Below, piece by piece: positions 1 to 8,659 of a DNA stretch of 64,000 nt. The position numbers and the translations under genes were made by a program. Position 1 is the first letter of the stretch; every line of letters starts with the position of its first letter. Under the pieces are notes generated by a model. The model saw only the letters and a list, made by a program, of their open reading frames with translations, made no database searches and was not told the DNA's origin. The stretch comes from CAZKEW01 sp964580435 (lineage in GTDB: Bacteria; Acidobacteriota; Aminicenantia; Aminicenantales; UBA8522): positions 1 through 64,000 of the forward strand of contig CAZOKP010000002.1 of assembly GCA_964580435.1 (NCBI GenBank), given 5' to 3'.

Positions 1-69
1 GCCGAGCCCTTTCAAAGCCCGTATCCAATCATCACAGAAAAAGAGATGCTTCCTCAGTCGTGCCTGCGA

Positions 70-98
70 TTGACTCGCAGTGGAGGCCAAGCTATGAT
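70..98 (+). promoter_or_regulatory. sigma-70-like promoter for the ChaN-PDZ-lactamase gene
   Basis: TTGACT at 70-75, a 17-bp spacer and TATGAT at 93-98. Transcription would start near 105, leaving a leader of about 22 bases with GGAGG at 116-120 before the ATG at 127. It rules against the longer open frame that begins at 46. Confidence 0.65.
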
Positions 99-126
99 AC
101 TTGGGAATTTAACCCGGAGGATGCCC

Positions 127-2346
127 ATGGATCTTCAGAAAAAACTAGGAACCCTTTCTTTAGCACTGCTTTTTTGTTTCTCTCTCTCGATTCTTGGACA
201 GGAAGAGGACAAGACGCTCCGCCTGGCCATCGGCGATGCCAAGCTCAAGAACAAAACTCTCGAGATCGTGTCTGGAGAGATCTATTCGGTCCGCGCGGGA
301 AAGCCCCTGCCGTTCTCCAAGATGATCAAGGAGATGGAGGGCAGCCGGTTTATTTATGTCGGGGAAAGCCATGATGACATGACCATGCACGATGTCCAGT
401 TCCGGATTATCCAGGCGCTTTATGAGAAAAACAAGAGCGTATCCATAGGCCTGGAGATGCTCCCCGCCGAGACGCAGCCCGTCCTGGACAAGTGGAGTCA
501 GGGGCAGCTGACTAGGGAAGAATTCCTCCGCGAGGCCAAGTGGTACATTTACTGGAATATGAACTTTGGGTTTTACGAGAAGATCTTTGATTTCGCCAAA
601 GAGAAAAAAATTCCCATCTTCGGTTTGAATGTCCCCCGCGAAATCATCACCACGATCCGGATGAAAGGCTGGGATGCTTTATCTCAGGAAGAGAAAGCTC
701 TGGTGCCGCAGCCGGGCCCGGTCTCCGAGGAGCACAGGACACTGATCCGCGCCATCCTCTCGAGCACGGAGCTTCCCCACCAGATGAAGGGTGAGGGATT
801 GGATAAGATGTTTGAGGGGCTGTACCGGGCCCAGGTCGCCTGGGACGAGGTCATGGCGGCCAATGCCATAAAGGGAGAGGAAAAGGAAAAGAGCCTGATG
901 GTTGTCCTGGCAGGCTCCGGCCATCTGCTTTATAACCTTGGAATTAGCGCCCAGGTCTATAAAAAGAATCAGCTTCCCTTCGCAACGGTCATTCCTGTAT
1001 CGCTCGCTCCGGAGAAAAAGAAGATCCAGGTCGCCAGAAGCCTGGCCACTTATGTCTGGGGAATTCCGGAGGAGGAGCGGCCGGTTTTTCCTTCTGTCGG
1101 GCTGGCCTTTAAAAAGCTTGATGGACTGGAGAATTTGGTGATTGACCGGAAGCCGATTGAAGGCATCGCCCTGGGGCAAGATTTCCAAAAAGGAGACATC
1201 GTTCTCTCGGTCGACGGCAAAACTTTCGGCGACATCAACGAGCTGAGGATCTATCTCGCTCGGTTCAAGTGGGAAGAGGAGCCCAAGTTCAGATTCTTGC
1301 GGAACGGAGATGTCAAAGAAGTCGCTCTCAAATTCCAGTTTAAGCCTCAGGCCGAGGAATCGAAAACGGAGGAGAAGGCGCCGAGCGATAAAATGAAAAT
1401 GGCTCTGGTCGAAGCTCCCGCGCCGAAAATCGAAAGGCTGCGGTCATACATAGAGAATACGATCAAAGGAGCCGCTGGGGAAATCGGGGTGGCCGTAAAG
1501 CACGTCGAATTGGGCCAGGGGCTCGAGCTCAATGCCGGGAGTTCTTTTCCCATGGCCAGCGTTTTCAAGGTCCCCGTCCTCGTCGAGGTCTTAGCCCAGG
1601 TCAAAGAAGGAAAGTTCGGGCTCGACGATGAGATTAACATCCAGAAAACCGACCAGCATCTCGGGAGCGGCCTGCTTTCGAGCCTGACGGCGCCCGGCCT
1701 CAGAATCTCGATCAGGAACTTGATCAACTTGATGATGATGATCAGCGATAACTCGGCCACGGATATTTTGCTCGAGAAAGTCGGCGCCGAGAACGTCAAT
1801 AAACGCCTGAGGAATTTTGGGGTCGAGGGCATCTCCGTCAATCGGACATGCCAAGAGCTGATCATGGGTTTCGCGGGGCTGGATTACCAGAAATATAAGG
1901 GGCTTTCCCTTGACCAGATCGCAGCCGAATTTAATAAAAGGGAAGACCTCAGCCCGGAGGCCCGCAAGGAAGCTATCCTGAAGTTCAGCCAAAACCCGGA
2001 AGACCAGAGCACGCCCGCGGCTATGAGTCTCCTTATCGAGAAAATTTTGAAGAAGGAGATACTTGATCCGGAGAGCTGTTCCCTTATTATCTCCATAATG
2101 CTCGAGTGCCAGACGGGGGCGGCGCGGCTCAAGGGAGATCTGCCGCCAGGGACAGCCGTGGCCCACAAGACGGGGACGATCGCGGGAACGGTCAACGACG
2201 CTGGGATTATCTACCTTCCCCGGAATCTCGGCCACATCGTCATCACCGTCTTCACCAAGAATTTTATGGGCGAGACGAGTGACGTCGAAAAGCTTATCGC
2301 CGAGATCGGCCGGATCGTCTATGATTATTTCTATTATACGTCCTGA
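127..2346 (+). CDS. secreted ChaN-like / PDZ / class A beta-lactamase-like fusion protein
   Basis: A 739-residue exported protein with three parts. Residues 1-23 look like a signal peptide. Residues about 70-300 match the ChaN/haem-binding-uptake (TIKI-like) fold, with the conserved GESHD at 79-83 and a later GSGHLLYN. Residues about 323-405 look like a PDZ domain. Residues about 440-735 look like a serine beta-lactamase or DD-peptidase relative, with SVFK (Ser478, Lys481), SDN (540-542) and KTG (681-683). The omega-loop glutamate expected before the conserved TP is not clearly aligned, so true beta-lactam hydrolysis is uncertain. The start at 127 is chosen for GGAGG six bases upstream and the promoter at 70-98. 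The M14 peptidase gene follows 25 bases later, suggesting one envelope or peptide-related operon. The substrate is unknown. Confidence 0.85.
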   Translation: MDLQKKLGTLSLALLFCFSLSILGQEEDKTLRLAIGDAKLKNKTLEIVSGEIYSVRAGKPLPFSKMIKEMEGSRFIYVGESHDDMTMHDVQFRIIQALYEKNKSVSIGLEMLPAETQPVLDKWSQGQLTREEFLREAKWYIYWNMNFGFYEKIFDFAKEKKIPIFGLNVPREIITTIRMKGWDALSQEEKALVPQPGPVSEEHRTLIRAILSSTELPHQMKGEGLDKMFEGLYRAQVAWDEVMAANAIKGEEKEKSLMVVLAGSGHLLYNLGISAQVYKKNQLPFATVIPVSLAPEKKKIQVARSLATYVWGIPEEERPVFPSVGLAFKKLDGLENLVIDRKPIEGIALGQDFQKGDIVLSVDGKTFGDINELRIYLARFKWEEEPKFRFLRNGDVKEVALKFQFKPQAEESKTEEKAPSDKMKMALVEAPAPKIERLRSYIENTIKGAAGEIGVAVKHVELGQGLELNAGSSFPMASVFKVPVLVEVLAQVKEGKFGLDDEINIQKTDQHLGSGLLSSLTAPGLRISIRNLINLMMMISDNSATDILLEKVGAENVNKRLRNFGVEGISVNRTCQELIMGFAGLDYQKYKGLSLDQIAAEFNKREDLSPEARKEAILKFSQNPEDQSTPAAMSLLIEKILKKEILDPESCSLIISIMLECQTGAARLKGDLPPGTAVAHKTGTIAGTVNDAGIIYLPRNLGHIVITVFTKNFMGETSDVEKLIAEIGRIVYDYFYYTS

Positions 2347-2371
2347 AATCGCCGTTTGAATGGAAGGCCTC

Positions 2372-4075
2372 ATGAACAAAAAATATTTTCCGACTGTTTT
2401 TCTTTTGGGCACATTCTTTTTCTTTGCCCTTCAGGTCTATTCCCCTGCTGATGGGCTTAAGACTCCCGCCGAGGAATCCCGTTACACTAAATATAGCCAA
2501 CATGAAGAGATCGCTCAGTTTCTGAGTTATCTTGATGACTTGTCGCCAGAGGCGACTGTCCAGGTTATAGGGAAAACACGGGAGACGGAAGAATTGCCCT
2601 CGCAAGACCTTTTTCTCATCATTGTCAGCGAAGAAAAGGCGGCCTCTCCCAAGAGTCTTAACCGCGGGAAGCCAACCATCTTGATTGTCGCTTCTCAGCA
2701 CGGAAATGAACAATCGGCCAAGGAAGCGGCCCTTTGGATTGTCAGGGACCTTGCTGTCGGCGAGCTGAAGCCCCTGCTGAAGCAAGCGAATTTTTTGATT
2801 ATTCCCCAGGCCAATCCTTATGGCAACTGGTTCGACAGGAGGAGGAACGAACAGGACCTGGACCTTAACCGCGACCATGTCAAGCTCGAATCCGAGGAAG
2901 TCCGTGCTATCCATCACGTCTTCAGAGCCTGGATGCCGGAAGTGACCCTGGATGTCCACGAAAGAGGCGACAATTATTACCGAGTTGCCCTGGGCTGTGT
3001 TTCCAACGTCAATATCCATCCCCGGCTTCAGGAGTTTTCGCGCCAGAGGGTCCTTGCCGAGGTGGAAAAGAACCTCGCCAAGAGGCGGATCACCTTTCAT
3101 GAATACCTCGTCACGGATGAGATCAAGAGCGATCCCACAGCCTTAATCGGCTATCGGAAGGAGGATTTAGCCGGGGTTGAGGAGACGAAGCGTTTCAGCA
3201 CCACTGACCTCAATGACTGCCGCAACTCCCTCGGCATTTACGAGACGCTCTCTTTCATTCAGGAGGGCGCTTCCCGCCACGACCTTGAGACCCTCGAGCA
3301 AAGGACGGGCTGGCAATATCAAGGTATTCGCTCCTTCGTGGAGGCAGTCGGCCGTTATGGAGAAGAAATCGTTGGCCTGGTCAGGGACCTCCGTTCCCGT
3401 CTTCTCGAAAAAGCCAAGATTTTCTCTGCTGATGACCCGGTTCATCTATGGATGGTGTTTGTCCAGGATGAAAAAAATCCTATCCTTACGATAAAAGCCT
3501 TTGAGCAGGTGGAAAGCCCTGTCGCGGGAATCCTGAAAGTGGACAAGAAAGCAGGGGAGGCTGTGTTGGACTCCGAGTTAGAGCCCAGCCCCTATCCTTC
3601 TAAGTATAAGGTCCTCACAGAAGTTATCAAAAACTGGTTTCCCGATGTCATTCCGACTTTGAATGTATCCCGGCCGGTGGGATACCTCATCCCGGGAAAG
3701 GACCGGGACGTGATTGAAAACCTGCTTGCGCATGGACTCGAAGTTGAGATATTCAGTGCGGACAAGGCTCTCGAAGTGGAAGCCTATACGGTAAGCGAGG
3801 TCATTCCCTCAAAATATGATTATCTTCCTCCGGAGAAAATCGAGGTCGAGAAAAAGATGCTCGGGATCGTGGCTAAAAAAGGGGATTATTTTGTTTCCTG
3901 CGGCCAGGCTGGAGCGAACCTGATTCCCAATTTGCTCGAGCCTCAATCCCAGTACGGCCTGATCTGCTACCGGTTGTTCAAGCTTGGCCCGGATAAAGGA
4001 GACAACTTCGCTTTTTATCGGATTCTTAAGCCCGAGGGTCTTCCGCTCGTCCCGTACCAGCCGTGGAAAAGGTAG
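2372..4075 (+). CDS. exported M14-family zinc carboxypeptidase
   Basis: A 567-residue protein with an N-terminal signal peptide (hydrophobic residues about 5-22). The M14 zinc site is visible: HGNE (His110, Glu113) and the third ligand in DVHE (His196). The usual NPYG and DLNRD substrate-binding stretch lies between them (Asn166, Arg167). M14 enzymes remove C-terminal residues from peptides or peptidoglycan stems. About 200 residues at the C-terminus are outside the catalytic core and I do not recognise them. The ATG at 2372 has GGAAGG four bases upstream; the in-frame ATG at 2360 has no ribosome-binding site. It lies 25 bases after the ChaN-PDZ-lactamase gene and is probably co-transcribed. 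It converges on the metallo-hydrolase gene with a six-base gap and no visible terminator. Confidence 0.85.
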   Translation: MNKKYFPTVFLLGTFFFFALQVYSPADGLKTPAEESRYTKYSQHEEIAQFLSYLDDLSPEATVQVIGKTRETEELPSQDLFLIIVSEEKAASPKSLNRGKPTILIVASQHGNEQSAKEAALWIVRDLAVGELKPLLKQANFLIIPQANPYGNWFDRRRNEQDLDLNRDHVKLESEEVRAIHHVFRAWMPEVTLDVHERGDNYYRVALGCVSNVNIHPRLQEFSRQRVLAEVEKNLAKRRITFHEYLVTDEIKSDPTALIGYRKEDLAGVEETKRFSTTDLNDCRNSLGIYETLSFIQEGASRHDLETLEQRTGWQYQGIRSFVEAVGRYGEEIVGLVRDLRSRLLEKAKIFSADDPVHLWMVFVQDEKNPILTIKAFEQVESPVAGILKVDKKAGEAVLDSELEPSPYPSKYKVLTEVIKNWFPDVIPTLNVSRPVGYLIPGKDRDVIENLLAHGLEVEIFSADKALEVEAYTVSEVIPSKYDYLPPEKIEVEKKMLGIVAKKGDYFVSCGQAGANLIPNLLEPQSQYGLICYRLFKLGPDKGDNFAFYRILKPEGLPLVPYQPWKR

Positions 4076-4081
4076 CCCCCC

Positions 4082-4999
4082 TTATTTTTTCTCGGTCACC
4101 TCGAGGTAGACGACCTCGGGAAGGCTTAGGAAGCGAGGCCGTCCGGGCTGAGCGGGCCGGTCCTCGATATTATAGATTGTCTTTATTTCTTCCAGGGTTT
4201 TGCCTTCGCCGATCAGGGCCTTGATCTTGGCCTGCTCTTCTTCGATCAACTTGATTTCCGCTTTGATGTCGGCGCGCGTGGCTTTCTCGGCGTGGCCGGA
4301 AAGGAAGATTTCGGCGTCGAGCTCAAGCACAGCCCGGAGCACCTTGACAAGCCCGAAGGAACTTCCATTCTTGTGCCGATGGATGAGAGGGTCACGCCCG
4401 ACAAAGAGCAAATCCCCGAGAACGGCCACTTTCTCTTCCGGGAAATAGATGACGGCGTCGCCGCTCGTATGGGCCGGCCCGAAGTAAAGTAGCTCGACAA
4501 CATGTTCGCCGAAATAAAGGTCGAGCCTCACGGAAAAAGTGATCTGGGGGAGATAGGCCTTTTGTTCCTCCTCTTTGAAGGCCTCCATCATGTATCTTCG
4601 CGTCTCCTCCTGAGAGATAACCTTCGTCCCTGCGGGGAAGCCGGGAAGGCCGTTGACGTGGTCGCCGTCGCTGTGGGTCAAGGCGACGTATCCAACCGGA
4701 GCAGGGGATAATTTCTTGACCTGCTCGAGCAGTTGTCCGGCCGACTCCTCGTTCATCTTGGCATCGATGAACAAAATTTCTTTTTCGCCGATATAGACGA
4801 CGGCGTTCGCTCCGCTTCCTCCTTTGACCTGATAGATATCCGCGGTTATTTTTTCAAGCGAGACGGGCGCAGGCTGCTGCTGATATTGGGCTGGCTGAGC
4901 CTGCGTCTGCTGAGTTTGTGCTGCCTGTGCGCCGGCAAAGGAAAAGAGGCTGAGAATAGAGACGAAAACAGAAACATGAAAGCAAGGTTGTTTTTTCAT
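4082..4999 (-). CDS. exported metallo-beta-lactamase-fold hydrolase
   Basis: A 305-residue protein with a signal peptide (residues 1 to about 26) followed by a Gln/Ala/Pro-rich linker. The MBL-fold metal motif reads THSDGDHVNG, so the middle His of HxHxDH is Asp, as in many non-lactamase members. Later ligand positions are visible in HTSGD, VLGDLLF and LSGHAEK. The hydrolytic substrate cannot be told from sequence. The start has GGAGGA three bases upstream. It is the last gene of the minus-strand run that begins with mdh and lies 41 bases after the PHP gene. Confidence 0.82.
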   Translation of the reverse strand: MKKQPCFHVSVFVSILSLFSFAGAQAAQTQQTQAQPAQYQQQPAPVSLEKITADIYQVKGGSGANAVVYIGEKEILFIDAKMNEESAGQLLEQVKKLSPAPVGYVALTHSDGDHVNGLPGFPAGTKVISQEETRRYMMEAFKEEEQKAYLPQITFSVRLDLYFGEHVVELLYFGPAHTSGDAVIYFPEEKVAVLGDLLFVGRDPLIHRHKNGSSFGLVKVLRAVLELDAEIFLSGHAEKATRADIKAEIKLIEEEQAKIKALIGEGKTLEEIKTIYNIEDRPAQPGRPRFLSLPEVVYLEVTEKK

Positions 5000-5040
5000 C
5001 GGTCCTCCAAATAAACTGATGCTGTTATGGTCATTACAGG

Positions 5041-5730
5041 TTATATCCTCAGATGAATCTTGAGCCGGTCTCCCAGAGCAAAATTCACGGCCACTCTCAT
5101 CATCATCCCGAGGGAGAGGGGAGCGGTCACCACTTCGGCCTTTCCTCCCTTTATGGCTGCGATGATCGAAGGAATATTCTTTTCCGCTTCAACCAGGGTG
5201 TAAGTGAACCCGACCTGCCAGATGTTGTGGCAATCGGAGGAGCCGACGAGAGGCTTGTCATGCTCGCGAGCGACCTTGACCGCCCTTTTGTTGCGGTTGA
5301 TCAAGCGGCTGTAGAAGAATGAGAATTCGATGGCGTCGAACGAGGAAATATGCTCTTCGAGTTTTGACCACAAGCACTTGAACCCGGGATAGAAGGGATG
5401 GGGGGCGATGATGAGGTTGAGGTCGGTTTTTATCCTGGCCAGGTCCTCGAGCTCCCTGATTTCGGGAAGGCTGTCAAGAGCGGGGTTGATGATGACCACA
5501 TGCTTGTGGGAGAGCGTGAGCTCGACCCCCGGCAAGAGAAGGATTCCGCGTTCCTCGGCGTACCTTTTGAGCTCCGGGCTGAAAGTGACGACATTATGGT
5601 TTGTAATGGCAAGGGCATCTAATTCCAGGCTGCGAGCCTTATCGATGAGCTCCATCGAGCTGAACCCGATGTAGTCCTGGGGGTCGTCGGCCGTGTGAGT
5701 ATGGAAATCGACCCTGAGTTTCTTGGCCAT
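5041..5730 (-). CDS. PHP-domain metal-dependent phosphoesterase-like protein
   Basis: A 229-residue protein of the PHP superfamily. The first metal motif HTHTAD is at residues 9-14. It is followed by NHN, PGVE, PHPFYPG and the late SDCHN motif, the usual order of PHP metal ligands. Stand-alone PHP proteins of this size include phosphoesterases and the PHP-associated YciV type; the substrate is not predictable here. The ATG at 5730 is chosen because the open frame further upstream overlaps sucD out of frame and reads as low-complexity shadow. It lies 16 bases after sucD and is likely translated from the same transcript. No functional link to succinyl-CoA ligase is known to me. Confidence 0.8.
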   Translation of the reverse strand: MAKKLRVDFHTHTADDPQDYIGFSSMELIDKARSLELDALAITNHNVVTFSPELKRYAEERGILLLPGVELTLSHKHVVIINPALDSLPEIRELEDLARIKTDLNLIIAPHPFYPGFKCLWSKLEEHISSFDAIEFSFFYSRLINRNKRAVKVAREHDKPLVGSSDCHNIWQVGFTYTLVEAEKNIPSIIAAIKGGKAEVVTAPLSLGMMMRVAVNFALGDRLKIHLRI

Positions 5731-5746
5731 CAGCAAGGGGGCCTTT

Positions 5747-6622
5747 TTAGGCTTGAGCCAACGCTTCTTTGACCTTGAGGCCGATCTCCGCCGGGCTTTT
5801 GGCCACGAAGACTCCGGCCGCTTCGAGCGCTTCCATCTTTTCCCTGGCCGTTCCTTTTCCGCCCGAGATGATGGCCCCGGCATGCCCCATGCGCCTTCCC
5901 GGAGGAGCGGTCTGGCCGGCGATGAAGCTCACCACGGGTTTGGGGAACTCTTTTCTAATGTATTCCGCGGCTTCCTCTTCGGCCGTGCCGCCGATCTCTC
6001 CGATGAGGATGACGGCCTCTGTCCCCTTGTCCTTTTTGAACAGCTTGAGCAGGTCAATGTACTTGAGGCCGACGATCGGATCGCCGCCGATGCCGATGGC
6101 GGTGGACTGGCCGAAGCCGACTTTGCTCACCTGCTGGACGGCTTCATAGGTCAGGGTCCCCGAGCGGGAAATGATCCCGATCGTCCCCGGCGTATGGATA
6201 TGGCCCGGCATGATTCCAATCTTGCACCTGCCGGGCGAGATGATTCCCGGGGTGTTGGGCCCGATAAGCGAAACAGGTTTGTCTTTGAGGTAGGCTTTGA
6301 CTTTGATCATATCAAAGGTCGGGATGCCCTCGGTGATGCAGACGATGACGCTCACGCCGGCGTCTGCAGCCTCCATGATCGCATCGGCCGCAAAAAATGG
6401 CGGAACAAAGATAGCTGCGGCGTTGGCGCCGGCCTTTTCGACGGCTTCCGCCACCGTGTTGAAAATGGGGACTCCGAGATGGGTCGTGCCGCCTTTTCCC
6501 GGCGTCATTCCGGCCACGACCTTGGTCCCGTATTCCTGCATCCGCTGCGTGTGGAAAGTCCCTTCTCCGCCCGTGATCCCTTGGACAACGACCCGCGTCT
6601 TTTTATCGACCAGGATGCTCAT
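5747..6622 (-). CDS. sucD: succinyl-CoA ligase, alpha subunit
   Basis: Forms the CoA-binding and phospho-histidine half of succinyl-CoA synthetase, which interconverts succinyl-CoA and succinate with nucleotide triphosphate formation in the TCA cycle. At 291 residues it has normal length. The N-terminal CoA-binding Rossmann region carries the GITGGEGTFH loop. The phosphorylated histidine is His247 in GHAGAIISGGKG. It follows sucC by 17 bases, the standard sucCD arrangement. In this organism it would give ATP in substrate-level phosphorylation, or supply succinyl-CoA if run in reverse. Confidence 0.96.
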   Translation of the reverse strand: MSILVDKKTRVVVQGITGGEGTFHTQRMQEYGTKVVAGMTPGKGGTTHLGVPIFNTVAEAVEKAGANAAAIFVPPFFAADAIMEAADAGVSVIVCITEGIPTFDMIKVKAYLKDKPVSLIGPNTPGIISPGRCKIGIMPGHIHTPGTIGIISRSGTLTYEAVQQVSKVGFGQSTAIGIGGDPIVGLKYIDLLKLFKKDKGTEAVILIGEIGGTAEEEAAEYIRKEFPKPVVSFIAGQTAPPGRRMGHAGAIISGGKGTAREKMEALEAAGVFVAKSPAEIGLKVKEALAQA

Positions 6623-6639
6623 GGTCTTCTCCTTTTCCT

Positions 6640-7800
6640 CTACGCCTTCGCCAGGGCGACCACTTTTTCGGCCGCTTCCTTCATCGTCTGAGCGGAAGCG
6701 AAGGCCAGGCCCGATTCTTCCAAGATCTTTTTGCCCAGGTCGACGTTGGTGCCCTCGAGCCGGACGACGATCGGGATCTTGGTCCCGAGCTCTTTGGCCG
6801 CTTTGACGATCCCGCCGGCGATCATGTCGCAGCGGACGATCCCGCCGAAAATATTGATCAGCGCCGCTTTGACATCCTTATCAGCAACAAGGATCTTGAA
6901 GGCGTTGGTCACGGCTTCCTCCGTCACACCGCCGCCGACGTCCAGGAAGTTTGCCGGCATACCGCCGGAATATTTGATGATGTCCATGGTGGCCATGGCC
7001 AGTCCGGCGCCATTGACCATGCAGCCGACATTCCCGTCGAGCTTGATGTAATTGAGGTTGTACTTGGAGGCTTCGACTTCGAGGGGTTCTTCCTCGTACA
7101 GGTCCCTCATGGCCTGGATATCGGGATGTCGCGGCACCGCGTTGTCATCAAAATTCATCTTGGCATCGAGGGCGAGGACGTTGCCCTGCTTGGTGACGAG
7201 GAGAGGGTTGATCTCAGCGAGGGAGGCATCGCTGGCCTGGAAGGCCTTGTAGAGGCTGGTGATGAACTTGATCGCCTGCTTGTGGGTTTCGCCGCTCAGT
7301 CCGAGCTTGAAGGCGAGTTTTCTGGCCTGAAAGCTCTGGAATCCCGCGGACGGGTCCACCCATTCCTTGAAGATCAGCTCGGGATGTTCGGCGGCGACCT
7401 TCTCGATTTCGACTCCGCCCTCTGTGGATGCCATCACCACGGGCGACTCGTTGGCTCGGTCGATGACGATCCCGATGTAAAGCTCTTTGGCGATGTCCAG
7501 AGCCTCCTCGACGAGCAGCGTTTTGACTTTTTTCCCCTCGGGTCCGGTCTGATGAGTCACTAAGGTCATTCCGATCATCTGCTGGGACAGCCTTTCCGCC
7601 TCGTCGGGATTGGCGGCGAGCTTGATGCCTCCGCCCTTGCCCCGTCCACCCGCGTGAATCTGAGCCTTAAGGACGACGCGGGTGCCGATCCGCTCGGCGA
7701 TTTCCCGGACTTTGGCCGGGGTTTCAGCCACATCGCCCCGGGGAATCTGGACGCCGTACTGGCTGAGGATTTTTTTGGCTTGATATTCGTGGATTTTCAC
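6640..7800 (-). CDS. sucC: succinyl-CoA ligase, beta subunit
   Basis: The ATP-grasp half of succinyl-CoA synthetase, 386 residues, full length. The N-terminus MKIHEYQAKKIL is typical. The nucleotide-binding stretch KAQIHAGGRGKGGGIK and the C-terminal NIFGGIVRCDMIA ligase motif are present. Likely ADP-forming by general resemblance, but nucleotide preference is not certain from sequence. The start has GGAGGTATAAAGGCAGTG-type spacing upstream. It is separated from the fumarase subunit upstream by 253 bases that contain a repeat-like element rather than a gene. Confidence 0.96.
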   Translation of the reverse strand: MKIHEYQAKKILSQYGVQIPRGDVAETPAKVREIAERIGTRVVLKAQIHAGGRGKGGGIKLAANPDEAERLSQQMIGMTLVTHQTGPEGKKVKTLLVEEALDIAKELYIGIVIDRANESPVVMASTEGGVEIEKVAAEHPELIFKEWVDPSAGFQSFQARKLAFKLGLSGETHKQAIKFITSLYKAFQASDASLAEINPLLVTKQGNVLALDAKMNFDDNAVPRHPDIQAMRDLYEEEPLEVEASKYNLNYIKLDGNVGCMVNGAGLAMATMDIIKYSGGMPANFLDVGGGVTEEAVTNAFKILVADKDVKAALINIFGGIVRCDMIAGGIVKAAKELGTKIPIVVRLEGTNVDLGKKILEESGLAFASAQTMKEAAEKVVALAKA

Positions 7801-7891
7801 TGCCTTTATACCTCCGTAACATTTCTTTCCCCTTGGTTGTCCAAGAGGGCAGGGGGATCAATATTCCCGATCAAAAAAACCAAAAATGCCC

Positions 7892-7994
7892 TTGCGAGCG
7901 CAAGCGAAGCAATCTCAGTTTGGCCTTCCGGCTTTGGCTTGGAATGACTCTTTCAACTCAGATCGCCGCGCCTCCTGCAGAGGCTCGCGATGAC
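7892..7994. repeat. inverted-repeat (REP/MITE-like) element between fumarase and sucC
   Basis: Two imperfect inverted arms, TTGCGAGC...GCAATCTCAGTT at 7892-7920 and AACTCAGATCGC...GCTCGCGATGAC at 7955-7994, bracket about 34 bases. The arms share the outer GCGAGC and inner GC(A/G)ATCT(C/G)AGTT blocks. The rest of the 7801-8053 interval shows no gene. A third, partial copy lies at 9775-9797. Confidence 0.55.
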
Positions 7995-8053
7995 AAAACT
8001 GCAAATATGGGAACGGTTCTCTCCATATAACCGTCCCCGCCAGTTCCGCTGCG

Positions 8054-8608
8054 CTACGCGACCCGGTATTTCTTTTTGCCTTCCTCGTAGAGGTCGCCGC
8101 CGTACATGTCGTTGATCACGATGCAGGGGAAATCTTTGACTTTGAGCCTGATGACGGCCTCCGGTCCGAGTTCCGGATAGGCGACGACTTCCGAGCCCAC
8201 GATGCTCTTGGAGATCAGGGCTCCTGCCCCGCCCACTGAGGCCAGGTACACGGCCTTGTGTTTCTTCAGAGCTTCTTTGACCTCCTTGCTCCTCGAGCCC
8301 TTGCCGATCGTGCCCTTGAGGCCGAGGGCATGGAGCGTTGGAGCATAGGAATCCATCCGATAGCTCGTTGTCGGGCCGGCCGAGCCGATGGGCTTTCCCG
8401 GCCGTGCGGGCGTCGGGCCGACGTAGTAAATAAATTGGCCCTTGACATCAACGGGCAGGTCTTTTCCTTCTTTGAGCAAGTCGATTAGCTTCTTATGGGC
8501 GGCGTCTCTTCCGGTGAGAACATAGCCGGTGATAAAGACCTTGTCCCCGGCGCGCAGTTTCGCGATCACCTCATCCGAGACCGGCGTTTGAATTCTGTGT
8601 TCTGCCAT
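8054..8608 (-). CDS. fumarate hydratase class I, beta (C-terminal) subunit
   Basis: A 184-residue protein matching the C-terminal domain of Fe-S class I fumarases and of L(+)-tartrate dehydratase beta subunits. Visible family signatures include GPTPA, the GPTTSYRMD substrate motif, GKGSRS and GGAGALIS. In two-subunit enzymes the partner alpha subunit carries the 4Fe-4S cluster. No alpha subunit is encoded next to it or elsewhere in this window, so the partner must lie outside. It sits 51 bases after mdh on the same strand, which supports fumarase over tartrate dehydratase. Confidence 0.88.
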   Translation of the reverse strand: MAEHRIQTPVSDEVIAKLRAGDKVFITGYVLTGRDAAHKKLIDLLKEGKDLPVDVKGQFIYYVGPTPARPGKPIGSAGPTTSYRMDSYAPTLHALGLKGTIGKGSRSKEVKEALKKHKAVYLASVGGAGALISKSIVGSEVVAYPELGPEAVIRLKVKDFPCIVINDMYGGDLYEEGKKKYRVA

Positions 8609-8659
8609 TGTCCTAATCTTTTAGGGCGTTCGGCCGATTGCTCTGCTGGATCCAGGCTT

